From positions 1,339,362 through 1,403,361 of the forward strand of contig NZ_KB913035.1 in assembly GCF_000384255.1 (NCBI RefSeq): 64,000 nucleotides of DNA, written 5' to 3'. A program made the position numbers and the translations under genes. Below, in pieces: positions 17,692-27,977 of the stretch (position 1 is the first letter of the stretch; every line of letters starts with the position of its first letter). The notes beneath the pieces were generated by a model. That model was not told where the DNA came from. It did not search any database and was given only the letters and a program-made list of their open reading frames with translations. This DNA is from Methylotenera mobilis 13 (GTDB lineage Bacteria > Pseudomonadota > Gammaproteobacteria > Burkholderiales > Methylophilaceae).

Positions 17692-17869
17692 GCTAAATTC
17701 TCCTTGTGTATAAAGGGGCTAACTCTATCGTTTATAGCGCAAGCAATCAACCATAACACTAGTGTGGGTTAGGTTGGTGCTTGTTTATATTCACTATTTA
17801 TTTTATGGTAACTAGCTGTCTGTTTATACAAGCTTGTTAAACCATTCTTTTTCAAGCGGACAGAGTGAT

Positions 17870-19021
17870 TTAAGCGAGTAGATCTTCACTTAAATAACCA
17901 ATCGTCATGGTTTGGTTGTGCAGTACACTGTCGCTAGTATCTGGTCTTGGTGCAAACTCGCCGTATGAATAAAAGCCAGTAATCGCTGTTTGACCACCTA
18001 AAATCTGCTGTACTAGCTTCACTTCGTCGGTTACCAGTTCCGCCATTACGCCTTTACGACCAACACAACTCACGCAAATAGCCAAGCCTGTTTGGTTGAC
18101 ATTGGTATGGTTAGAGACTAAGTGTGCAGCATCTCCAGCGCCTTCCACTAATCTGTCGTGGGTTGATTGGCAGAAGCGCACGGTCTCACCTTCATTGACA
18201 TTGCCTGCAAAGGTGAGGCTATTGTTTTTTGGATCTATTGCTAGCAATGTACGAATTTTTTCAATATCGCGTTTGCCATCTTCAATAATGGCAAATGGGA
18301 AATTTAAACCACTACCAGGTAGGCCTTTAGCTGAGTGTGATCCAATATACATGTTGTATAAGGGGAGCGCTGGTTTTCCATCAAGTTCAAGTACAACGTT
18401 TTTGTCAGACTTAGTGACTTTGCGAGGTGGACCATAAGGTTTCCAGCCTAGGCCAACGCCTGTTGCAGCAATTAAGCTGTTGCCATATAAGCCAACGGCA
18501 ATAACTAGGCCGTCTGAAACAGTGTCATTAAATAGCTGTACTGTTTTACTGAAGTTAAAACCATCACCAGCCATACCTCCCATAATCGGCGTTTCGCCAA
18601 GTTCACTTTTAAAGCCTTCTAGTAATTCGGAGCCATTTACATTTAAACCATCAGAGTAGACCAGCACAGCTTTTAAGCTATCTGACTTTAGTTGTTTGGC
18701 TAACGTAACAGCTGTTTCAAATGAGTTTTGCATACCAGTCATTTTGGTATGCGTCACGCGTTGTACCGTTTTTTCCCACAGGATAGCGGTAATTTGCAGG
18801 CTATCATCATAAACGCCAGTGGCCGTGATTTCGCCAGAGGTAGAACAGCCGATGATTTGTGCTGTCGGGTAGCGCGTTTTTAATATGCTTTGTAACTTTG
18901 CTTCACCAAAACGTTTTACCGATCCAAATACCAGTACCAAATTTGCCGATGGTAAAGGTGACGTAGAGGATAAATCCTTGAGTGTCATTTTAGATGTTAA
19001 TGATTCTTGCCTAATTATCAT
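17870..19021 (-). CDS. FIST-domain sensory protein
   Basis: Protein of 383 residues with FIST_N (about 25-215) and FIST_C (about 220-365) domains, a ligand-sensing module found next to or fused to signalling proteins. Family marks include IGCSTSGEI near residue 60, GGMAGDGF in the middle and GFYSYGEFAPR near the end. FIST proteins may bind amino acids or, in NosP-type members, heme and nitric oxide. The gene is divergent from the Pil-Chp cluster and 282 bp from pilG, so it may feed this pathway; this is inferred from position only. Confidence 0.88.
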   Translation of the reverse strand: MIIRQESLTSKMTLKDLSSTSPLPSANLVLVFGSVKRFGEAKLQSILKTRYPTAQIIGCSTSGEITATGVYDDSLQITAILWEKTVQRVTHTKMTGMQNSFETAVTLAKQLKSDSLKAVLVYSDGLNVNGSELLEGFKSELGETPIMGGMAGDGFNFSKTVQLFNDTVSDGLVIAVGLYGNSLIAATGVGLGWKPYGPPRKVTKSDKNVVLELDGKPALPLYNMYIGSHSAKGLPGSGLNFPFAIIEDGKRDIEKIRTLLAIDPKNNSLTFAGNVNEGETVRFCQSTHDRLVEGAGDAAHLVSNHTNVNQTGLAICVSCVGRKGVMAELVTDEVKLVQQILGGQTAITGFYSYGEFAPRPDTSDSVLHNQTMTIGYLSEDLLA

Positions 19022-19303
19022 GCTTACCCCTTGGTGAACTGCATTTCCCGTTAAATCTTTAATTGTTGCGCTAGTTATGTTGCGCTAGATTTTTATTTAT
19101 TATAAATTGTAACCATCAATTGTAATTATTTGTAATTTTATTATAGACTACCCTAAAGAGTGGTTGAAATAAATATTATTATTATTTTGAATAATATTCT
19201 AAATAGTATTGCTTATTAAGACAGACTATATATAAAATGAAGCACAACAAGTGCAAAAAAGCTAATTAAAGCAGTGATGCATATAAAATAAAGGAGCTTA
19301 CTG
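19022..19303. other. Divergent control region between FIST gene and pilG
   Basis: 282 bp, very AT-rich. It contains repeated TTGTAATT-type runs (about 19105-19140) but no clear palindrome or consensus promoter that I can defend. It must hold the promoters for both directions. Confidence 0.4.
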
Positions 19304-19747
19304 GTGACCCAGGAAAAGCCGTATCAGGAAAAGCTGACGTTAGATCAGCTATCAACAGTCAAGGTGATGGTCATAGATGATAGCAATACGATTCGTCGTA
19401 GTGCTGAGATTTTTCTTAAAGCCTCTGGTTGCCAAGTCATTCTTGCAGAAGATGGTTTTGATGCATTAGCGAAAATATCTAATGAGAATCCTGATTTGAT
19501 TTTTGTTGATATTATGATGCCTAGGCTTGATGGCTATCAGACTTGTTCCCTCATTAAAAGAAATGCGCGTTATAAAACAACGCCTGTCATTATGCTATCT
19601 AGCAAAGATGGCTTGTTTGACCGTGCCCGCGGTCGTATGGTCGGTTCAGACCAGTACCTTACCAAACCCTTTACCCAAGATACATTGATAGAAGCTGTGC
19701 AGATTTACGCTGCTAAAGCTAAAAGTCATCAAAAAGAGGTGGATTGA
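19304..19747 (+). CDS. pilG: PilG-like response regulator of twitching motility
   Basis: Single-domain CheY-like receiver of 147 residues with an N-terminal extension of about 20 residues. Acidic pocket D25-D26 (VIDDSN), phosphoacceptor D69 (VDIMMPRLDG), switch residue S in MLSSKDG and lysine in YLTKPF. The extension and the GRMVGSDQYLTKPFT end are the PilG pattern. Translation starts at GTG 19304 after AAGGAG. It receives phosphate from the PilL kinase and promotes pilus extension (known in Pseudomonas). Confidence 0.92.
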   Translation: MTQEKPYQEKLTLDQLSTVKVMVIDDSNTIRRSAEIFLKASGCQVILAEDGFDALAKISNENPDLIFVDIMMPRLDGYQTCSLIKRNARYKTTPVIMLSSKDGLFDRARGRMVGSDQYLTKPFTQDTLIEAVQIYAAKAKSHQKEVD

Positions 19748-19749
19748 AT

Positions 19750-20115
19750 ATGGGAATACAAACTATTTTAGTCGTCGATGATTCAGCAACGGATCGTTTT
19801 TTTCTTACTGAAATGCTAGAAACTGCGGGTTATCGAGTCGTAGGTGCAGAGAGCGGTGAGGAATGTTTAACTAAAGTCAGTGCTAATCCACCAGATCTTG
19901 TGTTGTGCGATGTAGTGATGCCTGGGTTGACAGGTTTTCAGGTGACACGCACGCTAACAAAAAACCCTGCAACTGCTCATATTCCTGTTGTTTTGTGTAC
20001 TGGTAAGTCGCAGGCGACTGATTTGGCTTGGGCATTGAAAATGGGGGCGAAAGCCTGCGTTACAAAACCAGTGGTTGAGGCTGATTTGTTAGCATTAATT
20101 AAAACGATTGAGTAA
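19750..20115 (+). CDS. pilH: PilH-like response regulator
   Basis: Second stand-alone receiver, 121 residues with the ATG chosen here. Acidic pocket D10-D11, phosphoacceptor D54 (CDVVMPG), conserved T/S in CTGKSQ and lysine in CVTKPV. A TTG at 19744 is in frame, but the ATG at 19750 is preceded by AGAGGTGG at a better distance. In Pseudomonas, PilH antagonises PilG and favours retraction. It begins 2 bp after the pilG stop codon, so the two are co-translated. Confidence 0.9.
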   Translation: MGIQTILVVDDSATDRFFLTEMLETAGYRVVGAESGEECLTKVSANPPDLVLCDVVMPGLTGFQVTRTLTKNPATAHIPVVLCTGKSQATDLAWALKMGAKACVTKPVVEADLLALIKTIE

Positions 20116-20191
20116 TCAGGGCTTGAGTTTCTGGATTTAAGTAATGGATTTTTTTTATTTTAACGGCATTGATTGGGATTAATAATTAACC

Positions 20192-20710
20192 GTGGCACAA
20201 ACTTCTAATTTACGTGAGTTTCAAGAGGCTATTCTTTCTAAGCTTAAGGATGCTGCGAGCCAAGTTGGTGGGGAGTCTTTGTCTCGTTTAGGTGTTAATG
20301 TTGGCGATAAAAGATTTTTAATTAATCTACAAGACGTAAAAGAAGTATTGTCTGTGCCGCCTTTGCAATTGGTGCCATTCACTAAAGCATGGTTTTTGGG
20401 TGTTGCAAACGTCCGTGGTAATTTATATAGCATTTCGGATTTAGCTCAGTTTATGGGAATGCCAGCAACACTTAAATCTGTTAATAATCGTATTTTATTA
20501 CTCAGTACTGAATCTACAGAGCAGGTAGCCTTGTTGGTAGATAGTTTAATTGGTTTACGTAGCATTCAGGCTATGCAGGTTCAGCCTGCTGAACAGGATG
20601 CTAGTTTTTTTAGCATGAATGCTTACATTGATACAGAGGGTAATGATTGGTTGGAGTTGGATGTAGAAGCGCTTGTACAAAATAAAAGCTTTGTTCAGCC
20701 AACGTATTAA
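20192..20710 (+). CDS. pilI: PilI, CheW-like adaptor
   Basis: CheW-fold coupling protein of 172 residues that links the PilJ receptor to the PilL kinase. Typical pieces: VNVGDKRFLINLQDVKEVL (strand-turn-strand), FTKAWFLGVANVRGNLYSISDL, and the second-half ILLLSTESTEQVALLVDSLIG. It starts with GTG at 20192 (VAQTSN), which is the first usable start after the pilH gene. No enzymatic residues are expected. Confidence 0.9.
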   Translation: MAQTSNLREFQEAILSKLKDAASQVGGESLSRLGVNVGDKRFLINLQDVKEVLSVPPLQLVPFTKAWFLGVANVRGNLYSISDLAQFMGMPATLKSVNNRILLLSTESTEQVALLVDSLIGLRSIQAMQVQPAEQDASFFSMNAYIDTEGNDWLELDVEALVQNKSFVQPTY

Positions 20711-20812
20711 CTTATTAATCGGTGTTTAATCAACCATATAGATAAAGTAATAGATGTTTGGTCAATTAAAGTTGTTAAGTAGGCATAATAAATTTAGAAA
20801 TCGGGGTTAACA

Positions 20813-22600
20813 ATGGCATTAAATCTTGCAGCGATAAAAAGCCTGCCACCACAAATGGGATCTTTGATAGGTGGTTTCTTTAGTAATGTTAAAGAAAAAA
20901 TTTCTAATTTATCTGTTTCTAAGAAAAGTACAGATGATTCAACAGGCATTAGTGCCGGTTACCGCCAGCTTTTCTTGCAGATTGTGGCGTTTATTTTGTT
21001 TGCCTTGTTGAGCTTCTGGGTAATTAACCAAGTTCGCGTTAATGGCCCTATTTATAACATACTAGATACTTATGAAAAACTGACTGCGGACACTAATCCT
21101 CCGCCAATGTTTCCACTAGATGCGTTCGCGTCATATAACGAGGCTTATGTTGCATCTACCAGTTTTAATAATCAAAAGCGTGATAATGCCTTAGCAAATG
21201 CGGCAAAAAGTGAGGCCTTGTTCAAGGAGCGCTCTGAGTATTGGCGTAAAAATTTAAATAATGAAAAATTAGCAGCGCCTTTGGAGGCTGTGATTAGTGC
21301 TGGCGAGAACTTTTTTGAAGTAGCTAATAAGCGTTATATTCCAGCTTTGCCATTGGGCACAGTTGCAGCTTCAGCACCACTGCTAGACTTAACAGCAGCT
21401 TTTGAGTCATCTAAACAAGCAGGTAACACTTTTACGTTAGCGATTGCTAAAGAAAACAAGGCGTTGATTGAGTCACAAACTAGATTTATTCAGTTTGTAT
21501 TGATTGGCCTGTTGTTGCTAGGTTTGGTCTTGCTTACTTTGATGTATTTTTTTGGTAAAAAACAAACAGTACAATCCATGACTTTGACGACTCAGCTCGC
21601 GAAAGAGGGCCAAGAAAACCAAGAGGCCGTATTACAATTGCTAGATGAGATGGGTGACTTAGCTGATGGTGACTTAACAGTAAAAGCGGAAGTACGTGAC
21701 AATATTGCAGGTGCGATTGCCGACTCTATTAACTATACAATTGATAGTTTGCGAGACCTTGTTGTTGAGATTAACCGTGCAACTGAGCAAGTGACTTCTG
21801 CGACTTCTGTCGCGCAAGGAACTTCAGAGCAGTTGCTGACTGCGGCGGAGACACAGGCGTCACAAATTACACAAACTACACAAGCTGTTAACGATATGAC
21901 GCGCTCTATCTTGCAAGTGTCTAGTAACGCGGAACAAGCTTCTCAGGTGGCGCAACGTTCATTAGAAGCGGCTATTCAAGGTTCGCAAGCGGTACAGAAT
22001 ACTATTTCAGGGATGAATGAGATTCGTACTCAGATTCAAGAAACTTCTAAACGTATTAAACGTTTGGGCGAAAGCTCACAAGAGATTAGTGAGATTGTTG
22101 AGCTGATTTCAGACATTACTGAACAAACTAACATTCTCGCGTTGAATGCTGCTATTCAGGCAGCGTCTGCGGGTGAAGCTGGTCGTGGTTTTACAGTGGT
22201 TGCAGAGGAGGTTCAACGCTTGGCGGAACGTTCATCTGAAGCGACCAAACAGATTAGTGCAATTGTGAAAACGATTCAGACAGATACGCATGGTGCGGTG
22301 GCGGCGATGGAGAAAAGTACCGAGGGTGTAGTTGAGGGGGCGCGTGTTGCAGATGCTGCCGGGCAGGCACTGAATGAGATTGAGTCTGTTACTACTAATC
22401 TTGCACGATTGATTCAATCTATTTCTGCTGCAACTAGTGCGCAAACGGAGTCTGCCACTACCGTTGCAAATAACATGCAGATGATTCAAGAAATTACGAC
22501 TCAGACCACAGAAGGTACAAAACTTACGGCTGAGTCAGTGGGGCAGCTCACATCGTTGGCAGAGGAATTACGTGATTCAGTGGCTGGTTTTAAACTCTAG
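20813..22600 (+). CDS. pilJ: PilJ, methyl-accepting chemotaxis protein
   Basis: Membrane chemoreceptor of 595 residues for type IV pili. An N-terminal cytoplasmic segment (1-48), first membrane helix (about 49-67), periplasmic sensing domain (about 70-226), second helix (about 227-248), a HAMP-like linker (about 250-325), and the long coiled-coil signalling domain. The signalling tip is [18 protein letters not shown] followed by [15 protein letters not shown]. The C-terminus lacks a CheR-binding pentapeptide. In other species PilJ signals to PilL through PilI. Confidence 0.93.
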   Translation: MALNLAAIKSLPPQMGSLIGGFFSNVKEKISNLSVSKKSTDDSTGISAGYRQLFLQIVAFILFALLSFWVINQVRVNGPIYNILDTYEKLTADTNPPPMFPLDAFASYNEAYVASTSFNNQKRDNALANAAKSEALFKERSEYWRKNLNNEKLAAPLEAVISAGENFFEVANKRYIPALPLGTVAASAPLLDLTAAFESSKQAGNTFTLAIAKENKALIESQTRFIQFVLIGLLLLGLVLLTLMYFFGKKQTVQSMTLTTQLAKEGQENQEAVLQLLDEMGDLADGDLTVKAEVRDNIAGAIADSINYTIDSLRDLVVEINRATEQVTSATSVAQGTSEQLLTAAETQASQITQTTQAVNDMTRSILQVSSNAEQASQVAQRSLEAAIQGSQAVQNTISGMNEIRTQIQETSKRIKRLGESSQEISEIVELISDITEQTNILALNAAIQAASAGEAGRGFTVVAEEVQRLAERSSEATKQISAIVKTIQTDTHGAVAAMEKSTEGVVEGARVADAAGQALNEIESVTTNLARLIQSISAATSAQTESATTVANNMQMIQEITTQTTEGTKLTAESVGQLTSLAEELRDSVAGFKL

Positions 22601-22688
22601 ACATTTAGTATCTACGCGGAAGTTTAATTTTTAGCATAAGACACATAAAACGCCATGAAAAACTACAAACTGAAAATGGAAGTAAATA

Positions 22689-25600
22689 ATGCCTGAAGCA
22701 TTTGATACTGGCCCATTGTCTTGGGTTAAAGATGAAATTGATCAGTCGCTGAAAAAAGTGCTGGAAAGCTTTAACGAGGTTAATCAAACCCCAAGTGAGT
22801 TTGCTAGCTTAAGATTTACTATTGCCCATTTATACCAAGTGAGTGGTGCACTTGATATGGTAGGTTTGGAAGGGTGTAAACGTTATTGCCATGAGTTAGA
22901 AAAGTTAGCAGATAGTTTAGCGAAACAGTTGATTCCAGTGACTCAAGAGGTAATGGAGTCTCTCATTGTTGCGGTTGAGGCCTTGTCTAAATATTTGCAA
23001 GATCTGCTTAATGGTGAGCCCGATCAACCAATCAGGCTATACAAGCCACTCAAACCTATCGTTGAGGCACAAGGGGAAGCATTAGATGAGAGTGAGTTAT
23101 TTTTCCCTGATGTAGATAGTAGCGCGCCAAAAAGCCTACCGAGTAACCCGATTGAAGAGTCATCTATCCCAATTTTTGTATCAGAGCAAAGAGCGGCATT
23201 TCAAAAATCTTTATTGGATTGGTTGCGCACAAAAGATCCTGTAGCGCTGGATGGCATGCGTACAGCTGTGATTAAAGTTCAAGAGGTCCAATCTAGAAAC
23301 GCCCCGAAAACACTCTGGTGGACAGCTTCGGCGTTTACTGATGCCTTAGCACAAGAAAAAGTCGCAGAAAATCCAGGTGCCAAAAAACTTTGCAGTAAAT
23401 TAGATAGGCAATTACGCAATGTAGCGATGGGTGATGCGAAAGTGCCATCCCGGCTACTACGCGATTTACTTTACTATGTTGCCATCAGTGACAGAAGTAC
23501 TGAAACTATTTCTGCTGTTAAAAATACGTTTGAATTAGACGCTGCTTTGCCTTCTGAAACTCAAGTGGTAGAAGCTACTAGCTCAAATGCGGCAGAACAG
23601 GCAGCATTAGCACAGCTGGTTGCTGACATTCCTACATTGAAAGACTTATGGGCTAGCATTAGTTTAAGTGATGTATTGGTTAGCGCTAATGACTTAGCTG
23701 CACTAGTAAGTAAATTTGAACATATTCAGAACACTGTTCAGCAAGGTATTAATCATGGAGGCGTTGTTAATTTATTTAATGCAACGCATCAAACTGTAGC
23801 TACCTTGCAAAATGATGTTGCTAAGTTAAATGATGCTTCATTTATTGAGGTTGCAGCCTCATTGAATTTGCTTGAGTCAAGTTGCGACCATTATCATCAG
23901 TTAGATGCTGAGGCTGGTCAAAAAATTACTACGCAAATTTCACGTCTAAATGCAGTCATGCATGGAGAGGCGTTGACACCAGCAGTTGATGCCTTTGCGA
24001 CGACTCAACATGATGCTTCTTTAGTTGAGGCTGTTGCTAAACAAGTGCTGGCAGCATTGGCAATTGTAGAAAAATCGTTGGATACTTTCTTTAGAAATCC
24101 AGAAAGTATCAGTGAGTTAGGTGAAGCCAGTAAATCTTTACAACAAATCTCAGCAGCATTTGATATGTTGGAAATGTCTGTGCCGAAATCCATCGCGCAG
24201 TTAAGTGGCGCTTTTGTGGACCACTTTAGAGATAACAACAATCAAACCAGTAAAAATAACAAAGATCAACAATCAGTTTTTGAGCTAATTGCTGAAAACT
24301 TGAGTATGTTAGGTTTGTACGCAGAAGAGTTGCCTCATGTTCACGCAGAGTCTGAGCATGCTTTGTCCGAGGCTTTGTTGCGTTTAGAGCAAGCAGCTGC
24401 TTCATTAGGGCTGAGTGTCGCTAATGATGTGTTAGCCGTTGATCTCTCTTCAATAGATTTGAATTTAACTGATGATGAGGCGGCGGTGACGTCCATTCAG
24501 CCAGCTATCACACCTGTACTAGAAATTGAGCGTGTTGTAGATGAAGTGACTGATCAGGCGTTTGATGCTGAGCTTCTTGATATTTTCTTAACCGAGGCGG
24601 AGGAAGTGCTCGCGTCATTGGCCCAAAATCTACAAGCCTTACGCGTTAATGCAACAGACAGCGAAGCTTTTGTTGAGGTGCGAAGGGCGTACCATACCCT
24701 CAAAGGTAGTGGGCGTACAGTTGGGCTGTTAGGCATGGGTGAAGTAGCATGGGCTGTAGAAAATCTGCTTAATATTGTCTTAGATCGCAAAACGTTTCCT
24801 ACGCCAGCAATTTTAGCTTTTGTTGAAAAAGTCAGTGCTGAGTTTGCAACGTGGGTAGCCATGTTGCAGCAGCACCAGAAAGTGAGTTTAACGCCGGCTC
24901 CATTCCAGCAGCAAGCAATTGAATTAGCATCTGAGCTTGAACAAGCATTAGCTAGCACTCAGCCTAAAGTGCAAAAAGAAGAAGTGTTAATTGGCGGCAC
25001 ACGTAAATTAAGCAAAGCATTCTTCAATATCTTTTTAGGAGAGGCTCAGCAACACTTGCAAGCCCTTGTCGATGCGCAGTCCATGTTAGTCGTTGATTCT
25101 GCTGAATTACCTACACCAGAGAGTTGCCGTGCAGCACATACGTTAGGTAGTAACGCATTGACTGCAGGATTTAAGGCAATAGGTGACTTAGCTCGTGCTT
25201 TAGAGCACTGGTTAGATGAACATCACAGTGTTTGGACATCTCAACACATTTCTCTTTATGGCAATGTGGTTAAGGCCTTAGCGGATGGTTTGGAAAAAGC
25301 AAAAGCATTAAAAAACCCGAGGTCTTCACGTGCGTTGATTGTTGCGCTGAGTGAATCAACGGCTGCAATGCAAGCTTCTGCGGCACAATTAGCAGAAGCA
25401 GCTGTGTTAGAGGTCGAAAAAGCTGAGAATTCTAAGAAAAAATCAAAAACAAGGTCTAAAGCCAAAGCGAGTCAGATAACACCAATCATTGATGAAGAAC
25501 ATGTTCCTGAGCAAGCTAAAGAGTTAGCAGAGTTGGTAATTGATGGCGATGCTTTATTAGCTGCGGAACAGGCATTGCAGCGTAAAGATGCCATCGTTAA

Positions 25601-27779
25601 TGATGAGTTGCTTGCCTTGTTTGTTGAAGAAGCTCGTGAGTTGATTCCTCAAATTGGCAAAGATTTAAGAGGTTGGCGCACTAATCCAAAAGAAGCTGAA
25701 TATCCCGACTCATTGCAACGTGCGTTACATACCTTAAAAGGTAGTGCGCGTATGGCAGGGCAGGCGGTAATTGGTGATAGCGTACATGGAATGGAAGACC
25801 ATGTGATTCGTGCATTGAGACATCAAGTAACGTCCGATGATTTTGATGCCATGTTTCTTGAGTTCGACCGTATTGGCTACATGTTAGAAGATATTGTTGG
25901 TGATATGGGGTTGGCTAAAAATTCGCCCACTCAAGCTAAAACAGCCACACCAAAATCCACAAGGCAGAGCGAGCGTAAAACGCAATTCTTGCGTATGCGC
26001 GCTGATGTATTAGATAGGCTGATTAATGAAGCGGGTGAGGTTTCTATCATGCGTTCTCGCATGGACAGGGAAATGCAAAACTTCAAGCAGTCATCCACTG
26101 ATTTGACTGATAGTATTAGCAGATTGCGTAGCTATCTACGCGAGTTGGAGATTGAAGCGGAAACGCAGTTGCAATCCCGCATGAGTTTGCTGCAAGAGGC
26201 GAATGAGACATTTGACCCATTAGAGTTTGACCGATTTACGCGCTTACAAGAGCTTACCCGTATGATGGCGGAGAGTGTAAACGACGTGGCGACCATTCAG
26301 CATGGTTTGCTACTGAATCTCGATCAAACCGATGCCGCATTGCAACAACAGAACCGCATGAATCGTGAATTGCAACAAGGTTTGATGAGCGTCCGTATGT
26401 TGCCGTTTTCAACTATTTCTGAGCGTTTGCAGCGTATCGTACGCCAAACAGCTAGAGAGTTGAATAAACGCGTTGAAATGACTATCGAAGGCGAAACTAT
26501 TGAGCTCGATCGTGGTGTGTTGGACAAAATGGGCGCACCATTAGAGCATCTGTTACGTAACGCTGTTGCACATGGGCTTGAGTCAGCGGCTGAGCGTGTG
26601 AAGCTAGGTAAATCTGAGGTAGGCCATATTAGGCTGAAAGTAAGCTTAGAAAATGATGAGATTACACTCGTTATTACGGATGACGGTGCTGGCGTTAATC
26701 TAGCTAAAGTGAAACAAAAGGCGATAGAAAAGGGTTTATTTAGTGCTGATCAGGAAGTATCTGACCAAGCGTTGATGACCATTATTTTTGAGCCAGGATT
26801 TTCTACTGCGGATACCGTGTCTCAGATTGCAGGGCGCGGTGTAGGGTTAGATGCTGTGCGTAGTGATATTGCAGCTTTAGGTGGACGTATTGATGTCAGC
26901 AATGCATCAGGCTTGGGTGCAATGTTCAATATTTATTTGCCTGTGACGTTGTCTGTTGCGCAAGTGGTGCTTGCCCGTGTTGGTAATCAAACTTATGCGA
27001 TTCCATCTGTGATGGTTGAGCAGGTACAAAAGCTTAAATCAATTGATTTGAGTGATGCCTATAACGCAAATAAGATTACTTGGGCAGGCAGAGAGTACCC
27101 GTTACATTTCTTGTCAAAACTAGTTGGTGATGTTGATCACGTTGCGCAAGCGCATACTTATACGCCTGTCGTTTTGTTACGCAGTGGTGCTTATCGTACG
27201 GCGTTGCATGTGGATGAGTTGATTGGTAACCAAGAGGTGGTGATGAAGCCTATGGGAACCCAATTAGCACACGTGCCAGGTATGATTGGCGCAACCGTAA
27301 TGGGCGATGGTGCTATTATTCTGGTGATTAACCCAGTGTTGCTGGCAAACAGGGAAGCGTTATCTAGCGGTGCAATCAAAGTCACCAATGTGGCGCCCGT
27401 GGTTGAACAGCTGAAGAAAGTTGCATTGGTTGTTGATGACTCACTTACTATGCGTAAAGTACTTTCTCGCGTACTAGAGCGTGATGGATTTGAAGTTGTT
27501 ACGGCCAATGATGGTATGGATGCGATTCAAAAACTGCAGCAAATATCTCCTGCCATTATTTTGACCGATATCGAAATGCCACGTATGGATGGCTTTGAGT
27601 TCTCGCGTTATGTGAGGGATAACGAACTGACTTCTCGTACACCTTTAATTATTATTAGCTCACGTACGGCAGAGAAACATCGTAATGTGGCAACTGAAAT
27701 TGGCGTCGATGCTTTCTTAGGTAAGCCAGTACAAGATGATGTGTTGATTGAGCAAGTCCACGCTTTACTGCATCATTAA
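22689..27779 (+). CDS. pilL: PilL/ChpA-type hybrid CheA sensor kinase
   Basis: CheA-family kinase of 1696 residues, the core of the Pil-Chp pathway. After a long N-terminal region with one degenerate Hpt-like segment (about 35-75), three Hpt domains follow with phosphoacceptor candidates H669 and H1014 (canonical HTLKGS) and H817 (deviant HTLGSN). Then come the dimerisation helices (about 1110-1230), the HATPase (N-box N1291, GxG loops GRGVGLD), the CheW-like domain (about 1420-1560) and a C-terminal receiver with D1627 (TDIEMPRMDG). P. aeruginosa ChpA has more Hpt units (2472 residues), so this is a compact version. No cheB/cheR homologue follows. Confidence 0.94.
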   Translation: MPEAFDTGPLSWVKDEIDQSLKKVLESFNEVNQTPSEFASLRFTIAHLYQVSGALDMVGLEGCKRYCHELEKLADSLAKQLIPVTQEVMESLIVAVEALSKYLQDLLNGEPDQPIRLYKPLKPIVEAQGEALDESELFFPDVDSSAPKSLPSNPIEESSIPIFVSEQRAAFQKSLLDWLRTKDPVALDGMRTAVIKVQEVQSRNAPKTLWWTASAFTDALAQEKVAENPGAKKLCSKLDRQLRNVAMGDAKVPSRLLRDLLYYVAISDRSTETISAVKNTFELDAALPSETQVVEATSSNAAEQAALAQLVADIPTLKDLWASISLSDVLVSANDLAALVSKFEHIQNTVQQGINHGGVVNLFNATHQTVATLQNDVAKLNDASFIEVAASLNLLESSCDHYHQLDAEAGQKITTQISRLNAVMHGEALTPAVDAFATTQHDASLVEAVAKQVLAALAIVEKSLDTFFRNPESISELGEASKSLQQISAAFDMLEMSVPKSIAQLSGAFVDHFRDNNNQTSKNNKDQQSVFELIAENLSMLGLYAEELPHVHAESEHALSEALLRLEQAAASLGLSVANDVLAVDLSSIDLNLTDDEAAVTSIQPAITPVLEIERVVDEVTDQAFDAELLDIFLTEAEEVLASLAQNLQALRVNATDSEAFVEVRRAYHTLKGSGRTVGLLGMGEVAWAVENLLNIVLDRKTFPTPAILAFVEKVSAEFATWVAMLQQHQKVSLTPAPFQQQAIELASELEQALASTQPKVQKEEVLIGGTRKLSKAFFNIFLGEAQQHLQALVDAQSMLVVDSAELPTPESCRAAHTLGSNALTAGFKAIGDLARALEHWLDEHHSVWTSQHISLYGNVVKALADGLEKAKALKNPRSSRALIVALSESTAAMQASAAQLAEAAVLEVEKAENSKKKSKTRSKAKASQITPIIDEEHVPEQAKELAELVIDGDALLAAEQALQRKDAIVNDELLALFVEEARELIPQIGKDLRGWRTNPKEAEYPDSLQRALHTLKGSARMAGQAVIGDSVHGMEDHVIRALRHQVTSDDFDAMFLEFDRIGYMLEDIVGDMGLAKNSPTQAKTATPKSTRQSERKTQFLRMRADVLDRLINEAGEVSIMRSRMDREMQNFKQSSTDLTDSISRLRSYLRELEIEAETQLQSRMSLLQEANETFDPLEFDRFTRLQELTRMMAESVNDVATIQHGLLLNLDQTDAALQQQNRMNRELQQGLMSVRMLPFSTISERLQRIVRQTARELNKRVEMTIEGETIELDRGVLDKMGAPLEHLLRNAVAHGLESAAERVKLGKSEVGHIRLKVSLENDEITLVITDDGAGVNLAKVKQKAIEKGLFSADQEVSDQALMTIIFEPGFSTADTVSQIAGRGVGLDAVRSDIAALGGRIDVSNASGLGAMFNIYLPVTLSVAQVVLARVGNQTYAIPSVMVEQVQKLKSIDLSDAYNANKITWAGREYPLHFLSKLVGDVDHVAQAHTYTPVVLLRSGAYRTALHVDELIGNQEVVMKPMGTQLAHVPGMIGATVMGDGAIILVINPVLLANREALSSGAIKVTNVAPVVEQLKKVALVVDDSLTMRKVLSRVLERDGFEVVTANDGMDAIQKLQQISPAIILTDIEMPRMDGFEFSRYVRDNELTSRTPLIIISSRTAEKHRNVATEIGVDAFLGKPVQDDVLIEQVHALLHH

Positions 27780-27800
27780 AAATCGCATTATTGATAGCGG

Positions 27801-27836
27801 CTAGCGTGGCACGGATGGTTATTAACTCCACGCTAG
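27801..27836 (+). other. Hairpin downstream of pilL
   Basis: Stem CTAGCGTGG / CCACGCTAG around an 18-base loop, 22 bp past the pilL stop. No T-run follows, so it is not a standard Rho-independent terminator; it may be a transcript-end structure. Confidence 0.35.
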
Positions 27837-27977
27837 TTCCACTGCAGTTGTGGACTAACTAGTTATTAAAAGTGATTTTTTAGCAAGTGCTCAATGTAAC
27901 ATTTAGCACAATTTATTTATCGTTTTTAGTGGCGACATTGCTTACAACGATACCCATCAATAAGGTAAAATTGCCTT

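Noticed and set aside
17822-17842. Imperfect palindrome around CAAGCTTG beyond the FIST gene stop
   Set aside because: Arms are interrupted and unequal, and there is no T-run; not strong enough to call a terminator or operator.
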